From positions 1 to 64,000 of the forward strand of contig LSRX01001512.1 of assembly GCA_001939145.1 (NCBI GenBank): a stretch of DNA of 64,000 nt, read 5' to 3'. The DNA comes from Symbiodinium microadriaticum (lineage: Eukaryota > Sar > Dinophyceae > Suessiales > Symbiodiniaceae). Below the pieces are notes generated by a model. The model had not been told where the DNA came from and searched no databases. It saw only the letters and a list, made by a program, of their open reading frames with translations. The position numbers and the translations under genes were made by a program. Of this stretch, positions 23,201 through 31,800 are shown in pieces (within the stretch, counting starts at the first letter, position 1; each line of letters starts with the position of its first letter).

Positions 23201-23855
23201 CAGACTTGCCAACGGCAATGCGCATGCCGCGTTCGTCGTCCGTGTCGTTAAGGTTCTTTGTAGTTTAGGGGTCCCCTTTTGGCTAGAGAACCCGGCTGCA
23301 AGCTTGCTCTGGCTGCACCCAGGCATCGTTGAGCTGATGCGCGCCCATGGTGAGGCACGCTTCTGGAGCTTGGACCAGTGTGAGTTCGGCCGCCCCTGGA
23401 GAAAGCCTACCCGGATACTGACTAATACCGAGCTCGGCGGCACCGAGGACTTCTGTCGAGGAGGCCACACGCACTACCGTCTGCGAGGCCGCGCCCCTGG
23501 AACAGGTGTCACCAACAGCGAGCTGGCGGCTGCTCTGCCTCCGCGTGTCTGCGAACGACTGGCGCGAACCCTACTGAGCGAAAGGAGCGTCTCAGGCTCC
23601 CCAGTTCGTGCTTGCGTCCGGGACGACGCTGACTGCCTTGGAGAAGCAAAAAACCCAGGGCCGCCGAAGAAGGCGCTCGAACGACGAGGCTCCCTCTTCG
23701 ACGTCGAGCTCCTCGAACCAGTGACTACGAAGATCCGAGTTCGGATCTGGGACACCTTCAAGGCATGGCTGCGTGAAAGGCTGACTGAAGCGGCAGTTCT
23801 GGAGCTTTTTAAGTGTGCCCCACTGCTGGCACTAGTGCTGCGTGACTTACGCTGA
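20220..23855 (+). CDS. Retroelement ORF-D: reverse transcriptase - RNase H - DNA-methyltransferase-like polyprotein
   Basis: 1211 residues from ATG 20220 to TGA 23853. RT lies at about 260-510: RLIVDARPQNM, the A motif EDIQDFYYNF (Asp339/Asp342 candidates), the B region GDSNAVSFGQASHVG, and the catalytic GVVIDDLVLLE (Asp440-Asp441; Ile instead of the usual Tyr/Phe-Val before DD). RNase H lies at about 600-780: VASDASDCRGAF (Asp606), INVKELESYLA (Glu698), ALLDSQV (Asp724), SEDNPSDDPTR. A methyltransferase-like domain lies at about 900-1110: YLCLYSGNRGVAKAV (SAM-loop-like), FWLENPAASLLWLHP (Glu-Asn-Pro motif, 1023-1025), DQCEFGRPWRKPTRILTN. GEAKNPGP is at 1141-1148, then a basic tail. Order and content match DIRS polymerases. 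The last 20 bases overlap the recombinase frame. All catalytic positions I can judge are intact. Confidence 0.9.
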   Translation: MSFFKLFRQWVRLLALWPMASATAHAPGAGASTVTAARHWESLHDLLRRDAALASRLTACTTTSAGSPQLSFYSSSLALLGERLVSTRPCDRQALDLVAIVLDSLVAEPLKRVTRGPGTSFYLRSPHRSLAAPIARGWARLSDRICEWNDFPAVTASDMGRAASKVEKVEAQVCELGVAADSGEARAASLYHLAKDVEVSRLSFPPPPSFDPAPYLDPLMRSLYLQPSHHEVPLDNIPASVPKVKFRAASKAARLDFLAALDSGDRLALFDGSRFDPRTACGLFAIPKNLQADRLIVDARPQNMCTAIDTRWVSTMGSATCLLDLELLPSEQLLLSGEDIQDFYYNFLVTPDRAAKYRVVGLFKPRELQHLRSFRAELWHAPSVVAAVRTLAMGDSNAVSFGQASHVGVMLARGIVDFRNLLTMHGRVPRGPSCIGVVIDDLVLLEKVVRGIPVDLDSCSSPLLMQQVRAAYEAVGLPRHTKKAFFCQSEAEVWGAQIFGEVGLVRTSWFKLIPLAALTVAAAQLPCVSVSLLEVLAGSWVAVLSFRRRSLCILQEIYLLQRGRARTDIVRSTVELRRELFTLAVLAPLFVSDLRAQSSGCLVASDASDCRGAFVTAVVSPVAAKELRRHTLVKGLWNRLLRPADVLLRRAQLLEPECELPGETYRTHALWTTVARALRFRLGAVFGRRRLDHINVKELESYLAAEEALCTNAWETCRTIALLDSQVCLGSLVKGRSSSFSLNSRLRSALPAVLFFNLHPSYSYVASEDNPSDDPTRSLPVRGPSVAVPGWLQQCLQGNFRGLDAFLQERGLDPLQLQGFPELASSFAARDTTPGLAEYEGRVEGTVEAPTTAISAPSSEAIAPPFGESADVLEWLRRRAQKQFLWPGGSRPKAGSFPDKPGYLCLYSGNRGVAKAVVSAGAPWAVTFDWTHGPSQDLLDEALQEWLLRGLQAGLFFAVGLSPSSSTFSRAARPAVRSEAFPLGLPTLPASSAARLANGNAHAAFVVRVVKVLCSLGVPFWLENPAASLLWLHPGIVELMRAHGEARFWSLDQCEFGRPWRKPTRILTNTELGGTEDFCRGGHTHYRLRGRAPGTGVTNSELAAALPPRVCERLARTLLSERSVSGSPVRACVRDDADCLGEAKNPGPPKKALERRGSLFDVELLEPVTTKIRVRIWDTFKAWLRERLTEAAVLELFKCAPLLALVLRDLR

Positions 23856-24624
23856 CGAGTTGTACCGAGCAGGGGCGTCGCTAGGCAGTTATCGGCAGCT
23901 GTTAGCGCACTCACAGCGCCTGCTGCCGATGCTGCGAGCGCACTTGAAACCTGCTTGGGACATGGTCAATCGCTGGGAAGAGCTTCAGCCAGTTTGCCAT
24001 CGTACGCCCCTGCCGGAAGCCCTTTTACGTGCTATGGTGGGGCTCGCTTTGGCTCTGCGGTGGACGAGATGGGCCTGCGTGACACTGGCTTGTTTCTACG
24101 CCGTGGCCAGGCCGGGAGAAATGCTGAAAGCTAGGCGCTGCGACGTGCTGACACCGGAGGACCTGCTCGATTTGGAGCACCCGTGGCTCTACATCCGAGT
24201 GGGAAAACCGAAGAGCAAACGGAAGGCTGCCAAGATACAGCATGTTAAGCTTCAGGAACCTGGCGCAGTACAGTTCCTACAACGTCTCTGGCGAGGACTG
24301 GTGCCGGCCGAGCAGCTCTACCCGGGCAGCCCTGCCGTCTACCGACGTAGATGGGACAGAATTTTGCAGTTGCTGGAGGTTCCCAGCCATGTGCGTTTGA
24401 CTCCTGCCTCGCTGCGAGCGGGGGGTGCCATCTCTGCCTTTCAGAAAGGCACCGCAATCGTAGATCTGATGTGGAGGATGAGGATAAAATCCCAGTCTAC
24501 ATTGGAGCATTATTTGCAAGAGATGATGGCAGTGAGCCTTTTACCCACTCTTTCGGGCAAAGTCAGACAACGTATTCGAGCTGCCGGCTGTTTGTATGCT
24601 GTTGCTGTAAAGGGCGATACATGA
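23836..24624 (+). CDS. Retroelement ORF-E: tyrosine recombinase
   Basis: About 260 residues; the frame opens after a stop at 23833 and ends at TGA 24622. No ATG exists near its 5' end. The first in-frame near-cognate codon is GTG 23842 and the first ATG is 23929, which would cut into the N-terminal core-binding helix bundle (YADELYRAGASLGSYRQLLA). Numbered from GTG, the catalytic domain shows Arg90 (YAVARPGEMLKARR), Arg192 (RLTPASLRAGGA), Trp211 (LMWRMRIKSQ) and Tyr224 (TLEHYLQEM). The first box-II residue, normally His in H-x-x-R, is Ala. The enzyme would integrate a circular cDNA. Expression probably needs a +1 frameshift or reinitiation from ORF-D. Confidence 0.85.
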   Translation, partial: CCVTYADELYRAGASLGSYRQLLAHSQRLLPMLRAHLKPAWDMVNRWEELQPVCHRTPLPEALLRAMVGLALALRWTRWACVTLACFYAVARPGEMLKARRCDVLTPEDLLDLEHPWLYIRVGKPKSKRKAAKIQHVKLQEPGAVQFLQRLWRGLVPAEQLYPGSPAVYRRRWDRILQLLEVPSHVRLTPASLRAGGAISAFQKGTAIVDLMWRMRIKSQSTLEHYLQEMMAVSLLPTLSGKVRQRIRAAGCLYAVAVKGDT

Positions 24625-24760
24625 CGAGCGCGCAAGCGGCCCAAGGTGGATGCGGATGAGGTTCGGCGCTCTTCGAGCCGCCTTCCCCTTTTCAGCACAC
24701 CACTACCAGTGCAGCTGTGAGAAAACAAGGTGCCTGAGTGGGCAGTGGAGTGACAGAGCA

Positions 24761-24784
24761 TCATGATGATGATGATGATGATGC
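24761..24784. repeat. ATG triplet tract right of the retroelement
   Basis: A run of about seven to eight atg/tga triplets lies about 135 bases after the recombinase stop. It mirrors the tract at 17517-17546 in the same orientation. Confidence 0.8.
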
Positions 24785-27700
24785 TTCTTCTCGGCGGCGC
24801 TGGTAGTGGCGTTGATTTCGATGGTCGTATTTTCATGTCAGCGAGACTGAGGTCGAGCGAGCATCCTTGCAGGGCTTGCAGCTGCTGGCCGCCAGACTGA
24901 ACCAGCTCTCGCCTAAGAAAACAGTTCAGCGGCTACATTCGCTGCTTCCCTTTCTTGACCGAGGTCTACTCCCTGGAATGGCCCCACCAACCTGCCCCTG
25001 AAGCTCCACATACAGGTCGAGGACTGGGATGTCAATGTGCCTTTGAGGGATGTGAGGCCCCAGCCCAATTGATGCTTGCACACAGTAGAGGTATGGGAAG
25101 AAGGGTTTTCTGCTTCGCGACGTTTTGGGCAGATGTGGCTGGATTTTGGGGCTGCACTGGTTCAGAAGGCTTGCTTGTCCACGCCGTCAGGACGATCATG
25201 GCGACCCTGGCAAGGCATGCCTGCTTCCGGGCCGCTGCATGAGGTGCGCAGAGGAAGCACATGTTGCTCTGCCTGAGGCTGCCGAGATCTATGCCCGAAT
25301 GCTGCGGAACAGGGAGGCAGATTCACACTCTGAGCTTTGCGAGCCCAGCGGCTTGTGTGCTGAGGTCGACTTCCTCTTCGGACTGCACTCCTCGGAGTTG
25401 TTCAAGGCGAGACCGTCGAGACGCACCCGGCCCAATCTTCAAAGCTCCACTTCTGCCGAGGTTGCAGTTGATGCCGGAAACTCTGCGAATGTGCTGACGC
25501 TGATCAGCGGCGGTCCGCAGCTGCCTCTGGATAATTGTCCTAGGGAACGGGACCTGCATAGTCCAGCTCCCTGGCGTTTGCTCGCAGGCACCTCTTGGGC
25601 CCAGCCATCAGGCCCCCGCTGTACAGCCCCTGGACTTTTTCACCGGATGTTCAGGCAGCGAATTGAGCCGTATCTTTTCAAAATGGTAGAACGCAGTACT
25701 TTGCAGCCTGACAGGTTCAGGACCAGATGGCAGGAGTTCTCGAAACTTGTCTGCAGATCCGAGATAACGGTATTGATGATCGCGTACAGCTTTGTCAGCG
25801 TTTGCTCAGGAGCTTGTGCAACATCAAGTGCCTCCTGTGAGTTCTGTGGCCATGGTATGGGATGCACAGAGCTCAAGATCCAGGGCACAAATCCCATGTT
25901 GTCATGTCGTGTCCACCGGCCAAGGGTGGGAGTGCCTTCGACAAAGAGATGTGCACAGGGGCAAGCTCCCATGCACAGCGCAGCTCGGCTCGGCTCCGAG
26001 AGATCCCAGAGGCATCTTTGCAGTCTTTGTGCTGCAGGCTTGGGCATGGAGGTTCTGGACAACATGAGCGTCGCCGAGCAGGCCCGTTCTACTCCAATCA
26101 TGACTTGGCCGACGTACGAGCCTGTGCAGGCCATCATGCCACAAATGCGACAGCTGAAGGCTGCAGGTGGGATGTTTCACATCTGCGCGCCGGCCTTTCA
26201 TGCGGTTTTCGCATATCTTGGCCCAAGGTCCCGACTTGCTGATAGCCTGTGGCAACCTGCGCAGCGCCGAACAAATTCTCGTTTCTGCCACCTGGCTCTC
26301 AAATCGATCAAAATCTCCATCTATCTCCATGTGTCTGCCGTCAGATGGCACTCCCCGCAATGAGCATTCACTCCTTTGACTCTGAAGGCCAGCACTTTGG
26401 GCGGTGGCCTTGGACTTCGCCGTGCACGGAGCTCACAGCTCTTCAAGCCCGAGGCTTCATTCCGCGCGGGATCGCCCTCACAGCCGTTTCTACGAGGCAA
26501 GCAGGGCTCCGTCTCTCAGAGACCCGGCAGAGCAGACATGCCAGGGAAGCGGTGCGCTCCATCGGGGCACATCTCGCGTGGCTCGGAGAGGGAAAAGAGA
26601 GAGGGCTGGGTCCCCAAAAGCGCCCTTCGTTGCGGAGCGCCGAGGAATTATGTCTTGAGTCCGCTGATCTGGGAGCCTGTGCCTTCCCAGAGCTGCCCTG
26701 TCTTTGGCCGGGAGCCCATGGGAGCCCTGTGAAATCGCAGAGAGAGCCGTTGAGTCCCGCCTCTCGTTTGAGGTTCTGCACGGGACTTCGCGGATGCCTA
26801 TCGATCTAAGTTCGGGGAGGCCAGCGCGGTGAGTGTAGCCGCGCAGCTGCCGCCGAGGTTTTTTGAGCAGCGGAACTGGGGAGCCCTGTGAGAGATGGGC
26901 GTGGGCAGGAGCCACTGCCGGCCAGCGCCGCAGCGGCAGCAGGGGGCATCGCTCTCTTGGCTGCCGTCAAGACTGCCCGGGGACCTTTACAGACCTCCGT
27001 CTGTGCCTGGGTGGCCCCGGGTGTGGCCCCAAGGCGAGCAGCCTGGAGCAAGCTGCCGTGCGCGAGGCCAGGCTCTTCAGCTTTTGCCATGGCCTTCAAT
27101 GGGTTCGGTCAGAGGCACTGCTGGCGCGAGAGCAGCAGACTTGCTATGGACGACTGGCCTTTAGCATGGATGGTGCTCTGCCTCAGCGTCTCTGTCACAT
27201 CACACAAAGGAGCTGAGCTTGACGATCTTGAGAGCTTGAAACAGCTTCACGCATGCGTAAGGTCTCAGGCAGAATCCGACAACACTGGTGCAACAAGCAC
27301 TGAAGCTCAGAGGGGCCTTGTCCTTCAACCTGGGCAGTCATCCTGCGTTCGGGTCCCGCGCGCTCCAGGTTCAGCCACTGGACGAGGACTCGTGAACCAT
27401 GCTTCTTAGACGTAAGTCGTACGGGTTTTGTTGCACCAACCTGGACGACCAAAACGACCGGGACCGTGAAACGTGAGGTGTTTCTGAACAGGGGTTGTTT
27501 GGCCAAGCCAGGAGGCAAGGATGCAGAATTGCCTAATTAGGATGTTGGATTGTTTTGATTGTGTTTTTCCGGCTGGTCTGGGAAGGTGCGTGGGGTTTCA
27601 AGGCGAAAGGGATGTTTCAGTTTTTCTGAAGAGGGGCATATCCCGTATTTGCAGCGTAGACTGCTCTGGTGCATGATTAATGATCTAAGGTGGTCGACAT

Positions 27701-28330
27701 GCTTCAAAGACCGCCAAACATCTCCATGATCTATGACTGGCAGGACCAACCCAAGATGGATCGCTGGACCAGTTCGCAAATTGTTACGGTCGGCCCAGTG
27801 CTGAGGCAAGTGGCCAGCTTTTCGGATGTACAGGACAAGGCAGACAGAGCCGAGGTCACGAGCAGCCACTGACTGGGTGGCCTTTGCCAACTTGGGCACA
27901 GAAGGAAATCGACGTGTACCCGTGCAACCCCGGGCAGGCCTGGTGCCTAATCCGGGTAGTGCTCGCAGATGCTCGCAGCTCGCATGCAAGTGACACAGCA
28001 GCGGAGACTGGTGACGATGCTCTTCTTTGGCCAAAGCAGCTCAAGAATCAACCCCCATCCTGAAGCAGAAGCTCCTCCTAAACACGACAACAATGAAGCA
28101 GCCAGACTTCTTTCAGTGCTCGGCGGATGGGTGTGGCTGTGGGAGACCTGCAATCGAATCTGGGGCGGTGCATGAAGCAGTATCGGCAGTTGCAGCCTTG
28201 TGGAGCCAGAATCCTACGAGGCCGTGGTCCTGGACATCGGCGGCAACGCAACGACATGTGCGCGCCGCGCTCGGCTTCACTCGTCTCGTGGCCTCGTTGA
28301 TTTTACGCAGCAGTGACAGACCGGTGTGGT
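24785..28330. other. Unassigned stretch; possible upstream exons of the Cys-rich gene
   Basis: Several + frames have exon-like composition without family matches. Examples are about 25003-25056 (LHIQVEDWDVNVPLRDVR), about 25227-25375 (RCAEEAHVALPEAAEIYARM) and about 27869-27970 (WVAFANLGTEGNRRVPVQPR). Immediately before 28330 a frame reads EPESYEAVVLDIGGNATTCA. These could be 5' exons of the gene whose Cys-rich exons start at 28335. No repeat or RNA gene is evident. Confidence 0.3.
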
Positions 28331-28334
28331 GCAG

Positions 28335-28880
28335 GGAGTGCCCGGCCGGACGGTTCCGCACGCCCCGATCCGTGGAATGTGAAGATTGTCAGCCGGGAAC
28401 GTCGGATGCTTAAAGGCCGTGGCAGAGTGACAGCTTCACTTCTGCTGCATACTTGTAGGTCATGTCGCGGGTGCTTCTGACTACCAGGTACGGCATGCAG
28501 CCGGGTATGAGCCAGTGCGACGTCTGTCCATCTGGAGCTGCATGTCCGGGCAACTCCGAGCTTCCGGCTCAAAGTCCTCACTGGCTCATGTAGTTAATGT
28601 AAATCCTGTGCTCGTGATGCCCAGGGTGGTCGCCAAACCTGGCCAGGGTCCCGGAGAGGTCCGGACGCCATGCGGAACTGATGGGGTCAGATGCAGTCAG
28701 GCTACTATCAGCTTCCGGCAGCTTCCTTGGAGGGCGCTTTCGCTCCCTGGCTGCAGTTGGATGCGATGGGCGCAAAGCTGGAAGGAAAAAGCAAAGCTGC
28801 AGGTACCGTGCTACCCGTCGCAGCTGTGCATCGGTGAGAACCAGTGCGTGGAGGCTCACCACGGTATCTTGTGCCCCGGC
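28335..28880 (+). CDS. Cys-rich exons of a GCC2/GCC3 (ephrin-receptor-like) membrane protein
   Basis: Three exon-like segments are visible. (1) From 28335, after gtgcag: ECPAGRFRTPRSVECEDCQP. (2) 28459-28589, after cttgtag: MQPGMSQCDVCPSGAACPGN. (3) From 28803, after ctgcag: VPCYPSQLCIGENQCVEAHH then GILCPG. The 'C-x2-C-x-x-G-x(n)-C-x2-C' pattern of the first two is that of GCC2/GCC3 or ephrin-receptor-like repeats. The third resembles the 'C...CiG...C..hxGxLCxxC' segment that precedes the membrane region in large protist receptor- or polycystin-like proteins. The segments lie in different frames and need introns between them. Extracellular location is inferred from the Cys pattern. Confidence 0.55.
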
Positions 28881-31800
28881 CTCGGCAGCCAAAGGCCAAA
28901 GGTCGCTAAATGCTATTTGGAACGAGCAGGAGGAGCAGGAGGTCCAAAGAAAACGCATCCGAGGCCAGAGCTGCGAGTTCGGATTCTCGAAGCCCCTCTG
29001 GGGCCTAAAGCGCCTGCGCCTTAAGCGAGAAGCAACAAGCTATGAGGGTGCTGTCGACTCACCAGTGGGGCCGAGGCGACAAGTGCTCCAAGTGCCCCAG
29101 TCAGCGAGTAGCGGCCTTGGACAGAGAGGTACCGAGATGTACCGAGCCTTCTTTCTGTTCAGCTGCAGAGAGGTCACCATCGGAAGCATCGCGCTGACGA
29201 TCAGTGTCTACGTCGGAGGCTTGGAGACTGACCAGCTTCTCTGCTCAGCTCATCGAAGAACATCTGATGGCAGCCACAGGTTCAGAAGCCTTGCCTTCCT
29301 CAGAGAACGGTTGAATTTTGCTAAGGTGTTGTACATCTGGTTGATTGTGAAGGGAACGAAGTCTGCATCACAGTCGATGCGAGCTCTGCCTTCGGTGATC
29401 CTGAAGATTGGCCATGGAGCTCAGAGCATTTTTAGAATTTTAGAACATCCCAGAGGAGCTCTGCTTCGCTCTTCGGCTCAGGAGTGAACTACATGCAGTT
29501 TGCACCTGCCCTAAGCAAAGGCCAGCATGCTCACCACGAGAGGCTTGCCGATTGTCAGGCTGGCACCGCCTTCGAGGCCACGAACTTCAAAGTCTGATCC
29601 CCAATTGCGAAGCTCCTTTCAGAGCACACCTTGTTGCAAGTGTTGCCCAACGACCGTGCAGGGAATGGTGTCGGCGGTCTGTGGGGAAGGCTCCGCCAGC
29701 TGGATCTTCCCAGTGGTGGCTTTGTACCATGCTCAGAGCCTATCGTGGTAGCAGAAGGACCCCTTTCTGGGCAAGATTCAGGCCCGAAAGGCTGCAGTAT
29801 CCGCTGACCACTTTGATGAGTCCCTGGCTGAGCCTGGGGTTGTCTTTGAAAACCTTGCGGAGCGCTCACGTCCCAAGGCTTGGATTGCATACTGCCAGAG
29901 GAGAGCGACGTGCGACCTTATCAGGCTGTCTCGCTCAAATCGCAGTTTCGAAGCAAGCTCCACATAGCTGCATAGCGCAGGTCGAAATCTTGGTGGGTCT
30001 GAACCCCATGTGCCGATCTACACTGAATGCGTGGATGCCACCGCTATGCAAGGCTTGTTCTTGATGCCGGCAGCCTTCTTCATCATGACGATCTTCGCGT
30101 TTGTGCGCAAGGCATCGATCAGACGTCCAGTGCTCGACTCGAGTGGGGAATTGGCAGGACTGCATTGGCCAAAGGCTCATGCCATGGCTCCGGCGACAGC
30201 GAGCCGCTCGCCCGAAACACGCCTTACCTCTGCCAAAGCAGCTCCTTACAAAGCCATGAACACCTAAGGCACGCTACAAAGCTGGGTGCTCAGGGTTCCT
30301 GAAATTGAAAGAACCCTGCGACTACAGAGAGTGAGTTTTGCATCTAGAATCAGTCGAGAATCTGGAAGAATCTGAATGGTCGTCATTGCTGAGGCAAGGA
30401 GGCAAATGCGTGAAGCGGAGCAGATGCCCCAGAGGATTCAGTGCACCCCGTGTCGACACTTCGGCTTGTGCCTTGTTGACGGGTGGGGGCTCCTTTTAGG
30501 TTGAGATTTGGGTTCAACTCCAACGCTCATTGCTGAGGCTCGGCGTCATCCAGGAAGCTGCGCACGAGGCACTGAAATGCAGGTCTTGTTGAAAGCACTC
30601 CTGGTCTGCCCGTGGTGGTGACAGGAGGAGGGTGGCGAGCCAAGCTGTCGCATCTCTGTCCCGCGCGGGGGCCCGGATGGAGAGCAAGGACAGCGTGGCT
30701 GAAGTGGCGGGACATCAAGGGGAAATCGCGGGAGTTTCCCGTCTCGGCAGAAACAGAAATGCCAGATGCACTCCGACAGCAAAGACAGGATGGAATGTAG
30801 GTCTTTGTGATTTCCTGATACCTTTTCCACCGGAGGCTCTCTCCATCCTCGGGTGCATCGCCAACGCGTCGGGACCCGATTCCCTTGTGCCGCTACCGTG
30901 GACTGGCATAGGTGTAGCAATGTAGGTATGAAGGTACGGTATGAAGGTATGTCTGCATGCATTTCTGTATGTCTGTATCTCTGCATGTCTGTATGTATGT
31001 CGTATGTATGTACGTATGTATGTATGTATGTATGTATGTATGTATGTACGTACGCATAAATGAGTAAACAGTCGAAGTATGACACGAATAGATCGCTGGC
31101 TACCTAGCTAGCCAGCCAAATGCGTCAGTCGGTAGATTGGTGAATAGGTGATAGATAAACAGATGAACAGACCAGTCAGTAAATGAACGAAAAACTGGAT
31201 GACCAACTAGGTAAGCGATTAGAGCAGTAAGGTAAAATTTTCTAAGTTTAATAGACAGCCTAAGATGTAAATGAACAAATCGGTAGATACTTTTGACATG
31301 AATAGTGGGATGCAAGAAATGAACAGACATAGGTATAACCCGACGTATAAACAAGCACATACACTCACTAACATATTTATGTGCATGTTTGTATGTAAAG
31401 GGTCAGTGCTTGACAAGCAAGATGCAGCAGCCCCCTGGCAGGATGCTCGCACGCCTACGTCTCCCACCTCACCAGCATCCCTTAGAGGCAAGCTTGCAAA
31501 GAGCAGACGCTGTTTTGAGGACACTCGCATTTGACGGCGAAGCGCCGCCTTCCGTCTTTGCGGCCTTTGTTGCCCAAGTCAACATGGGATCCAAAAGCGC
31601 AGAGTGCGCAACGCGAAGTTGTTGCTGAGTCCACCTGCATTGCAAGCAGTAAGTGTGCCTATAAGCATTCAGGGATGATCAACACGTAAAGAAAACGATC
31701 ACAGCAGGCCTCCCGAACAGCCCCCCAAATGGTCTCATTGCCACCTCTCCGACCTCACCTGCTGCGTGCTGCTGGCTCAGCTTCGCACTGTCGGTTCGTG

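Larger units (their letters stand above)
17590..24624 (+). mobile_element. DIRS-order retrotransposon (tyrosine-recombinase type), five overlapping ORFs
   Basis: Five open frames follow one another on the + strand without gaps: 17590-17919, 17916-18542, 18523-20223, 20220-23855 and about 23836-24624. The fourth carries reverse transcriptase, RNase H and a DNA-methyltransferase-like domain; the fifth is a tyrosine recombinase. There is no DDE integrase, aspartic protease or endonuclease. RT+RH+methyltransferase+recombinase is the hallmark set of DIRS elements, which integrate through a circular intermediate and make no target-site duplication. I found no clear terminal repeats (inverted or split direct) by eye, so the true ends are not set; 17.5 and 24.8 kb are guesses from the triplet tracts. 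All frames are intact, which suggests recent activity. Confidence 0.85.
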
